A stretch of DNA of 40,021 bases, taken from JAWOFN01 sp046497505 [NCBI: bacterium] (GTDB taxonomy: Bacteria; Blakebacterota; Blakebacteria; Blakebacterales). The translations under genes were made by a program, and so were the position numbers. Below are positions 32,248-39,700 of the stretch, piece after piece (within the stretch, counting starts at the first letter, position 1; each line of letters begins with the position of its first letter). Location: NCBI GenBank assembly GCA_046497505.1, contig JAWOFN010000048.1:1-40021 (forward strand), in the 5' to 3' direction. The notes beneath the pieces were generated by a model that did no database searches, had not been told where the DNA came from, and was given only the letters and a program-made list of their open reading frames with translations.

Positions 32248-33633
32248 CTAAGCCTCCTCCCCCTCGGGTGTCGGACCCTGCAGCCCCCGCAGCCGGTCCA
32301 CCAGCTGCTCCAGCCCCACGGCCCGGCTCCCCTTCAGGAGCACCAGGTCGCCGGACCGCAGCCGCTGCTGGAGCACCGACCACGCCCCTTCCACATCCCG
32401 ACCCGTCTCGATCCGCTCCGCATCCAGCCCGGAAGCCTCGGCGGCCCGAGCCATCTCCTCCGCGTGGGAGCCCACCGCCACCAGCAGGTCCACGGCGGCG
32501 GCGGCGGCCCGTCGACCCGCCTCGGCATGCGCCTCGGGGGCGGCCTCCCCCAGTTCCAGCATGTCCCCGAGCACGGCCACCTTCCGCCGGGGCTTCCCGT
32601 TCTGCCACTCCGCCAGCAGGTCGAGCGCCCGCGCGGTGCTCACCGGGTTGGCGTTGTATGCGTCGTTGAGTACCAGCAGCCCCCCGGTCCGGACCAGCTC
32701 CCCCCGCCAGGCGGTCCCGCGGTACGACTCCAGCCCCTCCCGCACCTCCGCCGGCTCGCAGCCCATGGCGAACCCAGCCGCCGCAGCGGCCAGGGCGTTG
32801 TGGACGTTGTGCCGCCCCGGGACCCGGAGACGGACCCGTTCTCCCCGCAGGAGGAACCGGGCGAAGGCACCCCCACGGAGTTCGAGTCCCTCCGGGCGCA
32901 CGTCCGCCCCCTCCGAGAAGCCGAAGGTGACCTTGCGGGCCGGGGTCCGAGAGGCCAGGCCCATGACCCGCTCGTCGTCGGCGTTCAGGACCAGGAAGCC
33001 GTCCCGACCGATGGCGTCCGCCAGCTCCCCCTTGGCCCGGGCCACCCCCTCCTCATCCCCGAGGAACTCCAGGTGGACCGGACCCACGTTGGTGATGATG
33101 CCCGCCGAGGGAGCGGCGATGCGGCAGAGTTCGGCGATCTCCCCCGGGTGGTTGGTGCCCAGTTCCAGCACTGCCGCCTCGTGTGCCCGCCGCAGGCGGA
33201 GCAGGGTGAGAGGGACCCCGATGTGGTTGTTGAAGGAGGCCTCGCTCTTCAGGACCCGGAAACGTCCCCCGAGCACCGAGGCGGTCATCTCCTTGGTGGT
33301 GGTCTTCCCGTTGCTGCCCGTCACCCCGATCAGGGGGATCCCCATGCGGCGCCGGTGGTAGCGTGCCAGCTCCTGCAGTGCCTCCAGCGTGTCCGGCACC
33401 CCGATAAGGGGCTTCCCCCTGACCGCCCGGCGGTCCTGCGAGGTGAGCCACTCCTCGTCCACCACCGCGGCGTGCGCCCCCCGGCGGAGGGCCTCGCCCA
33501 CGAAGTCGTGGCCGTCGAAGCGCTCCCCCTTGAGTGCGATGAACAGGTCCCCCTTCCTCACCGTACGGCTGTCGGTGGACACCCCGGTGAAGGCATCCTC
33601 CGGCTGGAGCCCTCTGGGGAGACGGCCGTTCAT
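32248..33633 (-). CDS. murF: UDP-MurNAc-tripeptide-D-Ala-D-Ala ligase
   Basis: A 461-residue Mur ligase adding D-Ala-D-Ala. STDSRTVRKGDLF (about 19-31), ATP loop GVTGSNGKTTTKEM (about 103-116), LELGTNHPGEI, and NDAYNANPVS are MurF hallmarks. From the ATG at 33633 (ATGA overlap with murE) the N-terminus is about 20 residues shorter than usual before STDSR. The Mur central and C-terminal domains are complete. Confidence 0.96.
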   Translation of the reverse strand: MNGRLPRGLQPEDAFTGVSTDSRTVRKGDLFIALKGERFDGHDFVGEALRRGAHAAVVDEEWLTSQDRRAVRGKPLIGVPDTLEALQELARYHRRRMGIPLIGVTGSNGKTTTKEMTASVLGGRFRVLKSEASFNNHIGVPLTLLRLRRAHEAAVLELGTNHPGEIAELCRIAAPSAGIITNVGPVHLEFLGDEEGVARAKGELADAIGRDGFLVLNADDERVMGLASRTPARKVTFGFSEGADVRPEGLELRGGAFARFLLRGERVRLRVPGRHNVHNALAAAAAGFAMGCEPAEVREGLESYRGTAWRGELVRTGGLLVLNDAYNANPVSTARALDLLAEWQNGKPRRKVAVLGDMLELGEAAPEAHAEAGRRAAAAAVDLLVAVGSHAEEMARAAEASGLDAERIETGRDVEGAWSVLQQRLRSGDLVLLKGSRAVGLEQLVDRLRGLQGPTPEGEEA

Positions 33634-35111
33634 GCCGCTCCCCCCGACCCCAACGCGGCCACTGCTTCGGCCACCACCTCGGCCTCGTCGAAGGGGAGCT
33701 TCTCGCTCCCCACGACCTGGTACTGCTCGTGTCCCTTGCCGGCCACCAGCACCAGGTCTCCCGGGCGCGCTTCCGCGAGGGCCCGGGTGATGGCCTCCCG
33801 GCGGTCTGTGACGGCCACCGCGTCCGCTTCGGGGGGGATCCCCGAGACGATCTCCCGGATGATCCCCGCCGGGTCCTCCGTGCGGGGGTTGTCGCTGGTG
33901 ACGATGACCCGGTCCGCACCCAGGGCGGCGATGCGCCCCATGAGGGGCCGCTTCCCCCGGTCCCGGTCCCCTCCGCATCCGAAGAGGACCAGCAGGCGGC
34001 CGTCTGTGAGCTCCCTGCACGCCTGCAGCGCCCCCCGGAGGGCCTCCGGCTTGTGGGCGTAGTCCAGCACCACCGTCACACCTCCCGGTCCCTCCAGCCG
34101 CTGCATCCGTCCCGGCACCCCCCCGATCCCCGAGAGGGTCCGGGCCGTCTTCTCGATGTCGAGGCCCGCGACACGTCCCACCGCCCCCGCCGCCAGCAGG
34201 TTGGCGACGTTGAAGAGTCCCAGCAGGGGACTCTCCACACGGGCTCGTCCCTCCTCCCCCCAGCACAGGTCGAACCGCACTCCCCCGGCATCGGTCTCCA
34301 CCTCCTCCGCCCGCACGTCGGCGGCCGGGTCGAGCCCCGTCGTCACCCACTCCATCTCCATCTCCGCCGCCAGCCGGGCCCCCGCGGGGTCGTCGATGTT
34401 GACCACACCCCCGCCCCCCTCCTTCAGGTGCCGGGTGAAGAGGGTCCGCTTCGCCTCCAGGTAGGCGTCCATGCTCCCGTGGAAATCCAGGTGGTCACGT
34501 CCCAGGTTGGTGAACACCCCCACGTCGAAGAGCGTCCCCGCCAGGCGGTGGAGGGCGAGGGCGTGGGAGCTCACCTCCAGCACCGCGGCCCCGTCCCCCC
34601 CCTCCAGCATCCGCGCCAGCAGCCGCTGGATGTCGGTGGCCTCGGGGGTGGTGTGCACCCTGTCCATCGCCTCCCCCCCGATCCAGTGGTGCACGGTACC
34701 CAGCATCCCCACCCCTCCCCCCTCCGCGGCCAGCAGGCCGCGGACCAGGTGGGCGGTGGTGGTCTTGCCGTTCGTCCCCGTGATCCCCACGGTGAAGAGC
34801 CGCTCGGCGGGGTGACCCCAGAACGCCGCGGCCGCCGCGCCCATGGCGGCACGCACGTCCGGCAGCACTACCTGGGGGATGTCGACCTCCACCGGATGCT
34901 CCACCAGGGCGGCTGCGGCCCCCCGCTCCGCCGCTTCGGACACGAAGTCGTGGCCGTCCGCCCGTTCACCGGGCACGGCGGCGAAGAGGTCCCCGCCCCT
35001 CACCTGCCGGCTGTCGTGTGTCACGCCGGAGACCCGCACCTCCCGGTGCGGCTCCCACCCCCGGGCCCTCTCCTTCAGCCCGGAGAACTCCAGCAGGGCT
35101 TCCAATCTCAT
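33630..35111 (-). CDS. murE: UDP-MurNAc-L-Ala-D-Glu-2,6-diaminopimelate ligase
   Basis: A 493-residue Mur ligase. ATP loop GITGTNGKTTTAHL (about 109-122), EVSSHALALHR, NLGRDHLDFHG, DYAHKPEAL and, deciding amino-acid choice, SDNPRTEDP: the DNPR motif selects meso-diaminopimelate over lysine. The organism therefore most likely has DAP-type peptidoglycan, in agreement with the trimming enzymes elsewhere in the window. ATG 35111 overlaps the ftsI stop as ATGA. Confidence 0.97.
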   Translation of the reverse strand: MRLEALLEFSGLKERARGWEPHREVRVSGVTHDSRQVRGGDLFAAVPGERADGHDFVSEAAERGAAAALVEHPVEVDIPQVVLPDVRAAMGAAAAAFWGHPAERLFTVGITGTNGKTTTAHLVRGLLAAEGGGVGMLGTVHHWIGGEAMDRVHTTPEATDIQRLLARMLEGGDGAAVLEVSSHALALHRLAGTLFDVGVFTNLGRDHLDFHGSMDAYLEAKRTLFTRHLKEGGGGVVNIDDPAGARLAAEMEMEWVTTGLDPAADVRAEEVETDAGGVRFDLCWGEEGRARVESPLLGLFNVANLLAAGAVGRVAGLDIEKTARTLSGIGGVPGRMQRLEGPGGVTVVLDYAHKPEALRGALQACRELTDGRLLVLFGCGGDRDRGKRPLMGRIAALGADRVIVTSDNPRTEDPAGIIREIVSGIPPEADAVAVTDRREAITRALAEARPGDLVLVAGKGHEQYQVVGSEKLPFDEAEVVAEAVAALGSGGAA

Positions 35112-37207
35112 GATCCCTCCCGTCCGGGACGTGATGCCCGGACCCATATACGCTCCACACCCCGGACCGATGTGCCGGGGCCGGGGTCCTGGGAGCGGAC
35201 CAGACCGCTCCCCTCCGCTGCGAGGCCCAGGCCCAGCGCGCTGGCGGCCGCTGCGGCCTCCCGCAGGGTCCTCCCCCGCAGGTCGGGTACCTCCGCCGCC
35301 CGCTCCCGGGGTGCCCGGTCCAGGTGCAGCACCACCACCTGACCCTCCCGGGCGGTGCTCAGCGGGACCGGTTCCTGTTCCAGCACCCGGTGCCCCTGTC
35401 CCACGAACCGGACCCTCAGGCCCCGTCGGGTCAGCGCCTTCCCCGCCTCGGAGGCGGGCCACCTGCGCAGATCGGGGATCAATGGGTCGGGACGCTGCAC
35501 CACGTGATGAATCGCCGGCCGCAGGCCCTCCAGCGGCCGGTCGGGGTGGGACATGAGCCGGCGGACGGTCCGGGCGAACACCGGGGCCGCAACGTCCCGT
35601 GCGTAGTAGCCCCCCCCCGGTTCGTCGACCACCACCAGCAGCAGGAAGCGGGGATCGGAGGCGGGGAGGAAACCGCAGAAACTGGATATGTAGTCCCCCG
35701 CCCGGTAACCGCCCCCTGAGGCCTTCCGGGCCGTACCGGTCTTCCCGGCGATCTCGAGCCCCGACACCGCGGCACGGTCACCCGTGCCCCCCTCACCCAC
35801 GGCCCCGGTGAGGATACCTCTGAGCAGGGCGGATGTTTCCCGGCGCATGACCCTGCGGATCGTCTCCACCTCCTCCACCGGCCGGAAACGACCCTCCCCG
35901 TCCTCCGAACTGGCCGCGATGTAGGGGCGGAGGAGCCGGCCGCCGTTGGCTGCCGATCCGAAGGCCGTCGCCACCTGGAGCGCCGTGGCGTTCAGCCCGT
36001 ACCCGATGGCCAGGCTCTCCAGGGCGGGACCGTGCCACTCGGGCAGGCGGCGGAGCCGCCCGTTCGCCTCACCGGGCAGGTCGACCCCGGTGGCCTGCCC
36101 GAAACCGAAGTCCCGGGCGTAGCGGTATACCTTGTTCTCACCCAGGGCCCTGGCGATCTTCACCGTCCCCACGTTGCTGCTCACCTGGAGCACCTCGCTC
36201 AGGCTCATCCGTCCGTGGGCGTGGGTGTCCCGGATCTCCGACCCCATGACCTGGATCACGCCGTTCCCCCCGTCGATGGTGTCGGCGAGGGTGTAGCGGC
36301 GGGTGTCCACGGCCGCCGCGAAGGTCACGATCTTCAGTACCGACCCCGGTTCGAAGGGGTCGGTGATCACCCGGTTGCGGCGCACCGCAGCGGGGGCGGA
36401 TCGGGCGCGGTTCGGGTCGAAGCCGGGCCAGCTGGCCATGGCCAGCACCGCCCCGGTACGGGGGTCGAGGGCCACGCCCAGGGCACCCTCCGCCTCGGCA
36501 TCCTTCGCCCCCCGGGCCAGTTCCTCCTCCAGCACCTCCTGGACCACCGCGTCCAGGGTCAGATGGAGGTCGAGACCCGCGACCGGTTCCTGGCGCACCT
36601 CCTCCAGGCCCGGGATGGGGGCCCCGGTGGCGTCCACCTGCCGGATCACCCGTCCGGGACGCCCGCTCAGCAGCCCCTCCCGGAACATCTCGATGCCGTC
36701 CAGCCCCTCCCCGTCCACCCCGACCGGTCCCAGGACCTGGGCCGCCACCCTCCCCATGGGATAGGTACGACGCCATGTCTCGGTGACCTCCACCCCGCGG
36801 GGGAGCAGATGGGAGGGGGGAGGTTCGGAGGCCAGCTCCTGCCGGCGCACCACGTAGAAGAAGCCCTCCCGGCGCCCGATGGTCCGGACCCACGTGGAGG
36901 CGGGCTCACCCGTGAGCTCCTCCAGGAGAGCGGCCACCCGGGCGGTGTCGCGCACCAGCCTGGGATTCACCCCCACCGTGTGGAGGAGACGGTCCTCCGC
37001 CAGCACCCGGCCGCGGCGGTCGAGGATATCCCCCCGCCGCGCCTCCAGGACCACCTCCCGGCGATGCTGCTGTTCGGCGCGTTCCTTCAGTTCGCCGCTG
37101 GCGAGGACCTGGATGTCCGTGAGCCGATACAGGAGGGCCCCCCAGCCGACCAGCACCAGGAGGGCCACCAGCCGCAGCCGTCCTCGGCTCAGGGGGGCGG
37201 GGGGCAT
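35108..37207 (-). CDS. ftsI: Division transpeptidase FtsI/PBP with two PASTA domains
   Basis: A 699-residue class B penicillin-binding protein. A short cytoplasmic end, one helix (about 11-30), pedestal domain with RRGDILDRRGRVLA (58-71), then the transpeptidase: FEPGSVLK (catalytic Ser289, Lys292), SSN at 343-345 and KTGT at 489-492. Two C-terminal PASTA domains follow (about 577-630 and 640-691), opening with IPDL and VPDL. This gives a PBP2x/SpoVD-like architecture, longer than proteobacterial FtsI (about 590). It crosslinks septal peptidoglycan with FtsW. ATG 37207 is 4 bp after the ftsL stop. Confidence 0.96.
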   Translation of the reverse strand: MPPAPLSRGRLRLVALLVLVGWGALLYRLTDIQVLASGELKERAEQQHRREVVLEARRGDILDRRGRVLAEDRLLHTVGVNPRLVRDTARVAALLEELTGEPASTWVRTIGRREGFFYVVRRQELASEPPPSHLLPRGVEVTETWRRTYPMGRVAAQVLGPVGVDGEGLDGIEMFREGLLSGRPGRVIRQVDATGAPIPGLEEVRQEPVAGLDLHLTLDAVVQEVLEEELARGAKDAEAEGALGVALDPRTGAVLAMASWPGFDPNRARSAPAAVRRNRVITDPFEPGSVLKIVTFAAAVDTRRYTLADTIDGGNGVIQVMGSEIRDTHAHGRMSLSEVLQVSSNVGTVKIARALGENKVYRYARDFGFGQATGVDLPGEANGRLRRLPEWHGPALESLAIGYGLNATALQVATAFGSAANGGRLLRPYIAASSEDGEGRFRPVEEVETIRRVMRRETSALLRGILTGAVGEGGTGDRAAVSGLEIAGKTGTARKASGGGYRAGDYISSFCGFLPASDPRFLLLVVVDEPGGGYYARDVAAPVFARTVRRLMSHPDRPLEGLRPAIHHVVQRPDPLIPDLRRWPASEAGKALTRRGLRVRFVGQGHRVLEQEPVPLSTAREGQVVVLHLDRAPRERAAEVPDLRGRTLREAAAAASALGLGLAAEGSGLVRSQDPGPGTSVRGVERIWVRASRPGREGS

Positions 37208-37211
37208 GCCG

Positions 37212-37670
37212 TCATCCCCCCCTGGCGGAGTCGGGTGCCGCCTCCCGGGCCATGGCCTCGGGGCTCAGGTGGCGCTGGAGCCCCTCGGCGGCCATGACCA
37301 GCGCGTTCTCCATGTAGGTCCAGAGGGAGGGGCCCCCCCGTGCCGCCCCGGGCTGGACCGCCAGGACCGGGATCTGCTCGGAGGGGAACTGCATGCCGAG
37401 ACGTCCCCGGGCCTCCTCCACCACCGTGTGTCCCCTCCGTGCCTCGGCCAGGCGGAGGGAGAGATGGTCCACCTTCCGACGGACCGCGTCCCGCTCCCGG
37501 CGGAGTCCCTCCACCTCACCGGCCAGTTCCAGCGAGCGGTTCATACCGCCCAGGTAGGCCAGGCAGAGCCCCACACCGGCGGCGATGACGAGGAGGACCC
37601 GTCCCCTGCCCGTACGGGAGGGCCGGGCGGGGGTACGCCCCCTCCCTCTGCTGACGCCTCCTCCTCTCAT
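37212..37670 (-). CDS. ftsL: FtsL-like division protein
   Basis: A 152-residue bitopic protein. A basic Arg/Gly-rich tail (1-24), a membrane helix (about 25-41), and a coiled coil (about 47-80, ELAGEVEGLRRERDAVRRK and so on), followed by a GRLGMQFPSEQ motif common to FtsL. The last 40 residues are extra. FtsL stabilises FtsB and FtsQ; sequence is poorly conserved, so the call rests on layout and on its place between rsmH and ftsI. ATG 37670 overlaps the rsmH stop as ATGA. Confidence 0.85.
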   Translation of the reverse strand: MRGGGVSRGRGRTPARPSRTGRGRVLLVIAAGVGLCLAYLGGMNRSLELAGEVEGLRRERDAVRRKVDHLSLRLAEARRGHTVVEEARGRLGMQFPSEQIPVLAVQPGAARGGPSLWTYMENALVMAAEGLQRHLSPEAMAREAAPDSARGG

Positions 37671-38638
37671 GCCCGGTCACCGCCCCTCGTGCGTTCCGCG
37701 GCGCGCAGGCGGGCGCTCCGCGCGCGGGGGTTCGATTCGATCTCCTCGTCGTCGGGCATCACCGCACCCCGGCTCACGAGCCTCAGGGTCGGTTCCGCTC
37801 CGCAGACGCAGACGGGGAAGTCGGGGGGACATGTGCAGCCCCGTGCCGCTTCCCGCATGAAGTGCTTCACCCTGCGGTCCTCCAGGGAGTGGTAGCTGAT
37901 CACCACCAGCCTCCCCCCGGGCTCCAGGGCCTCCACGGCCCCTTCAAGCGCCCGGCTTAGTTCTGTCAGCTCGTCGTTCACCGCGATCCTCAGGGCCTGG
38001 AAGACCTGGCTCAGGACCTTGCTGCGGAGGCGGTCCGGCGTGAGTTCCTCCACGATCCGTCTCAGTTCCCCGCTCCGGGTGAGGGGACCCTCTTCCTTTC
38101 GCGTCCTGACCACCGCCCGGGCCAGGGCCCGGGCCCTTCGGACCTCCCCGTAGGCGCGGAGGACCTCCGCCAGCTCCTCCTCGTCGACCGAGGCCAGCAG
38201 GTCCGCCGCGGTGTCCTGCTGGGAGGGGTCCATCCGCATGTCCAGGGGGGCGTCCCCCCGGTAGGTGAATCCCTTCTCCGGCTCATCCAGCTGGCGGGAG
38301 GAGACCCCCAGGTCGAGGAACACGCCGCTGAGGGGGAACAGGCCCTCCTCGGAGGCCGTCTCCCTCAAACGGCCGAAGGGCCCCTGGCGGAGAAGGACCC
38401 TCTCGTCCTCCCCGATCCTCCTCCTCGTCTCTTCCAGCGCCTGCGGGTCCCGATCGATCCCCAGCACCCGCGCCCCGGGACCCAGGACCTCCAGGAGCCG
38501 GGCGAGGTGCCCTCCCCCGCCGGTTGTGCCGTCCACGTACGCGCCCTCTTCCCGGACGGCCAGCAGCCCGATGCTCTCCTCCAGGAGGACCGGGCGGTGC
38601 CAGGTGCCGCCGGGGTCAGTTCCCCGCGGCGACGCCAA
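37667..38638 (-). CDS. rsmH: 16S rRNA (cytosine(1402)-N4)-methyltransferase
   Basis: A 323-residue RsmH. Motifs: HRPVLLEE near the start, VDGTTGGGGH (SAM loop), GIDRDPQALE, LDLGVSSRQLDEPEKGFTY, QVFQALRIAVNDEL and VISYHSLEDRRVKHFM. The start is TTG 38638, which overlaps the STAS gene by 23 bp; no ATG or GTG precedes HRPVLL in frame. A CTCPPDFPVCVCG cysteine cluster near residue 270 is common to the family. Confidence 0.95.
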   Translation of the reverse strand: MASPRGTDPGGTWHRPVLLEESIGLLAVREEGAYVDGTTGGGGHLARLLEVLGPGARVLGIDRDPQALEETRRRIGEDERVLLRQGPFGRLRETASEEGLFPLSGVFLDLGVSSRQLDEPEKGFTYRGDAPLDMRMDPSQQDTAADLLASVDEEELAEVLRAYGEVRRARALARAVVRTRKEEGPLTRSGELRRIVEELTPDRLRSKVLSQVFQALRIAVNDELTELSRALEGAVEALEPGGRLVVISYHSLEDRRVKHFMREAARGCTCPPDFPVCVCGAEPTLRLVSRGAVMPDDEEIESNPRARSARLRAAERTRGGDRA

Positions 38639-38966
38639 AGCTCCCCAGGGCGTCCTCGGAGGAGGGGTAGACGTCCATGAGCCGGTCGGCGCCGACGAAC
38701 TGGAAGGCGTCGGCCACCGTGCCGTGGAGTCCGGCCACCTTCACCGTGCCCCCGGATCCGCGGATCCGGAAGGCCCGCTCGCTGAGCAGGCCCACCCCGC
38801 GGTAGCTGATGTCCCCCACCTCCTCGAAGTCCAATACGAGCCGCTCCACCTGGTGCTCCTGGAGCCGCTGGAGCAGGTTGTCCAGCTCCACCATGGCCAG
38901 GGCGTTGATGTCTCCTTCCAGCCGGAGGACCCGTATGCCTCGGATGTCCTGTTCACGACACGTCAT
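38616..38966 (-). CDS. STAS-domain protein, SpoIIAA-like, lacking the phosphorylation serine
   Basis: A 116-residue single-domain STAS protein. It aligns end to end with SpoIIAA: RLVLDFEEV then GDISYRGVGLL, and a C-terminal EDALGSFGVA like QALLTLGVA. In SpoIIAA the phosphorylated Ser58 sits in D-S-S-G; here the equivalent is S-Y-R-G with Arg56, so phospho-control by an anti-sigma kinase is unlikely at that site (Ser54 is two residues away). GGGAGG lies eight bases before ATG 38966. It lies between mraZ and rsmH, an unusual place. Function unknown; a membrane-independent binding partner is one possibility. Confidence 0.82.
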   Translation of the reverse strand: MTCREQDIRGIRVLRLEGDINALAMVELDNLLQRLQEHQVERLVLDFEEVGDISYRGVGLLSERAFRIRGSGGTVKVAGLHGTVADAFQFVGADRLMDVYPSSEDALGSFGVAAGN

Positions 38967-39028
38967 CGGATCAGCCTCCCTGGAGGTGTTCGCTCCCTTC
39001 CCGCCGGGCACCGCACGCCCCGGACGGG

Positions 39029-39469
39029 TCAGAAGATGAGATCTTCCGCGAGCTCCTCGAACGTGTCCTCGATGTCGCCCATGTAGCGGGCGTACTGATC
39101 GGGGTCCCAAAGTTCCAGGTGGTCCAGCGTGCCGTTGATGAGCACGTCCCTCTCCAGACGCGCCCACTCGAGCAGCTGCTGGGGGATGTTGATGCGCCCC
39201 TGTCCGTCGCAGGTGCTCTCGGCGGCGTTGGCCATGAGGAGCCGGACCACCTTGCGGGAACGGCTGTTGGTGATGGGCTGCTCCCGAAGGACCGCTTCCT
39301 TCTCCTCCCAGATGTTCAGCGGGTAGACGAAGAGACAGCGGTCGAAGCCGGTGGTGACCACGAAGGTGTCCTCCGCCTCCGGATCCAGGGCATGCCGGAA
39401 CCGGGCGGGGACGTTCACACGCCCCTTCGCGTCGAGGGAGTACCTATATTGTCCTCGGAACGCCGGCAT
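39029..39469 (-). CDS. mraZ: Transcriptional regulator MraZ
   Basis: A 146-residue two-domain AbrB-like protein, first gene of the dcw cluster. Both half-motifs are visible: YRYSLDAKGRVNVPARFR (about 8-25) and STCDGQGRINIPQQLL (about 85-100). In E. coli MraZ binds TGGGN repeats upstream of its own gene and represses dcw; four such repeats are present here at 39512-39546. ATG 39469 gives the standard N-terminus. Confidence 0.97.
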   Translation of the reverse strand: MPAFRGQYRYSLDAKGRVNVPARFRHALDPEAEDTFVVTTGFDRCLFVYPLNIWEEKEAVLREQPITNSRSRKVVRLLMANAAESTCDGQGRINIPQQLLEWARLERDVLINGTLDHLELWDPDQYARYMGDIEDTFEELAEDLIF

Positions 39470-39490
39470 CTGCCCCTCCGGGGCCGGTGA

Positions 39491-39512
39491 GCCCGGCCGG
39501 GTGCGGCCGGGC
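39491..39512 (-). promoter_or_regulatory. Leader hairpin upstream of mraZ
   Basis: GCCCGGCCG (39491-39499) pairs with CGGCCGGGC (39504-39512), 9 bp with a 4-base loop, in the mraZ leader. Its outer base touches the first MraZ box. It may affect transcription or mRNA stability; only the pairing is seen. Confidence 0.45.
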
Positions 39513-39546
39513 CCCAGGATTACCCACTATTACCCACAATTCCCCA
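39512..39546 (-). promoter_or_regulatory. Four tandem MraZ binding boxes
   Basis: Read on the minus strand, TGGGG, TGGGT, TGGGT and TGGGG occur at 39542-39546, 39532-39536, 39522-39526 and 39512-39516, each separated by exactly 5 bases. This is the TGGGN-N5 pattern bound by E. coli MraZ. They lie about 45-75 bp before mraZ, just past the likely promoter, so autorepression of the dcw operon is expected. Confidence 0.88.
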
Positions 39547-39556
39547 CTTCCCGCAC

Positions 39557-39586
39557 AGAGTAGGCCCCTCCGCTCTCCGAGGTCAA
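39557..39586 (-). promoter_or_regulatory. Likely dcw promoter
   Basis: Minus strand TTGACC (39581-39586, 5/6) and TACTCT (39557-39562, 3/6) are 18 bp apart. Transcription would begin near 39550, so the MraZ boxes fall at about +4 to +38. The support comes from the combination with those boxes. Confidence 0.55.
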
Positions 39587-39662
39587 GGAGAAAGACGCTG
39601 TTCTCCGACCGATCCCGTGAAGGCGAAAGTAAGGCGAACGGCCTTTAGGACCCCCCGGGAGG

Positions 39663-39692
39663 GGGATCCCACGGCGGGGCCGCCGGGATCCC
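39663..39692 (-). terminator. Hairpin after the DUF5916 gene
   Basis: GGGATCCC (39663-39670) pairs with GGGATCCC (39685-39692), and an inner GGCG/CGCC stem follows across a two-against-one mismatch, nine bases after the stop of the DUF5916 gene. No T-run follows, but the position fits its 3' end. Confidence 0.45.
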
Positions 39693-39700
39693 GACGAGGA

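Noticed and set aside
31255-34062. Long open frame on the plus strand opposite mraY and murF
   Set aside because: It lies across two clearly recognised genes on the other strand, has His/Gly/Gln-rich low-complexity composition and no domain. Long shadow frames are expected at this GC content.
39511-39550. 10-bp direct repeats as a CRISPR-like array
   Set aside because: Repeat unit is far too short and regular with 5-base AT-rich spacers; it matches MraZ boxes ahead of mraZ.
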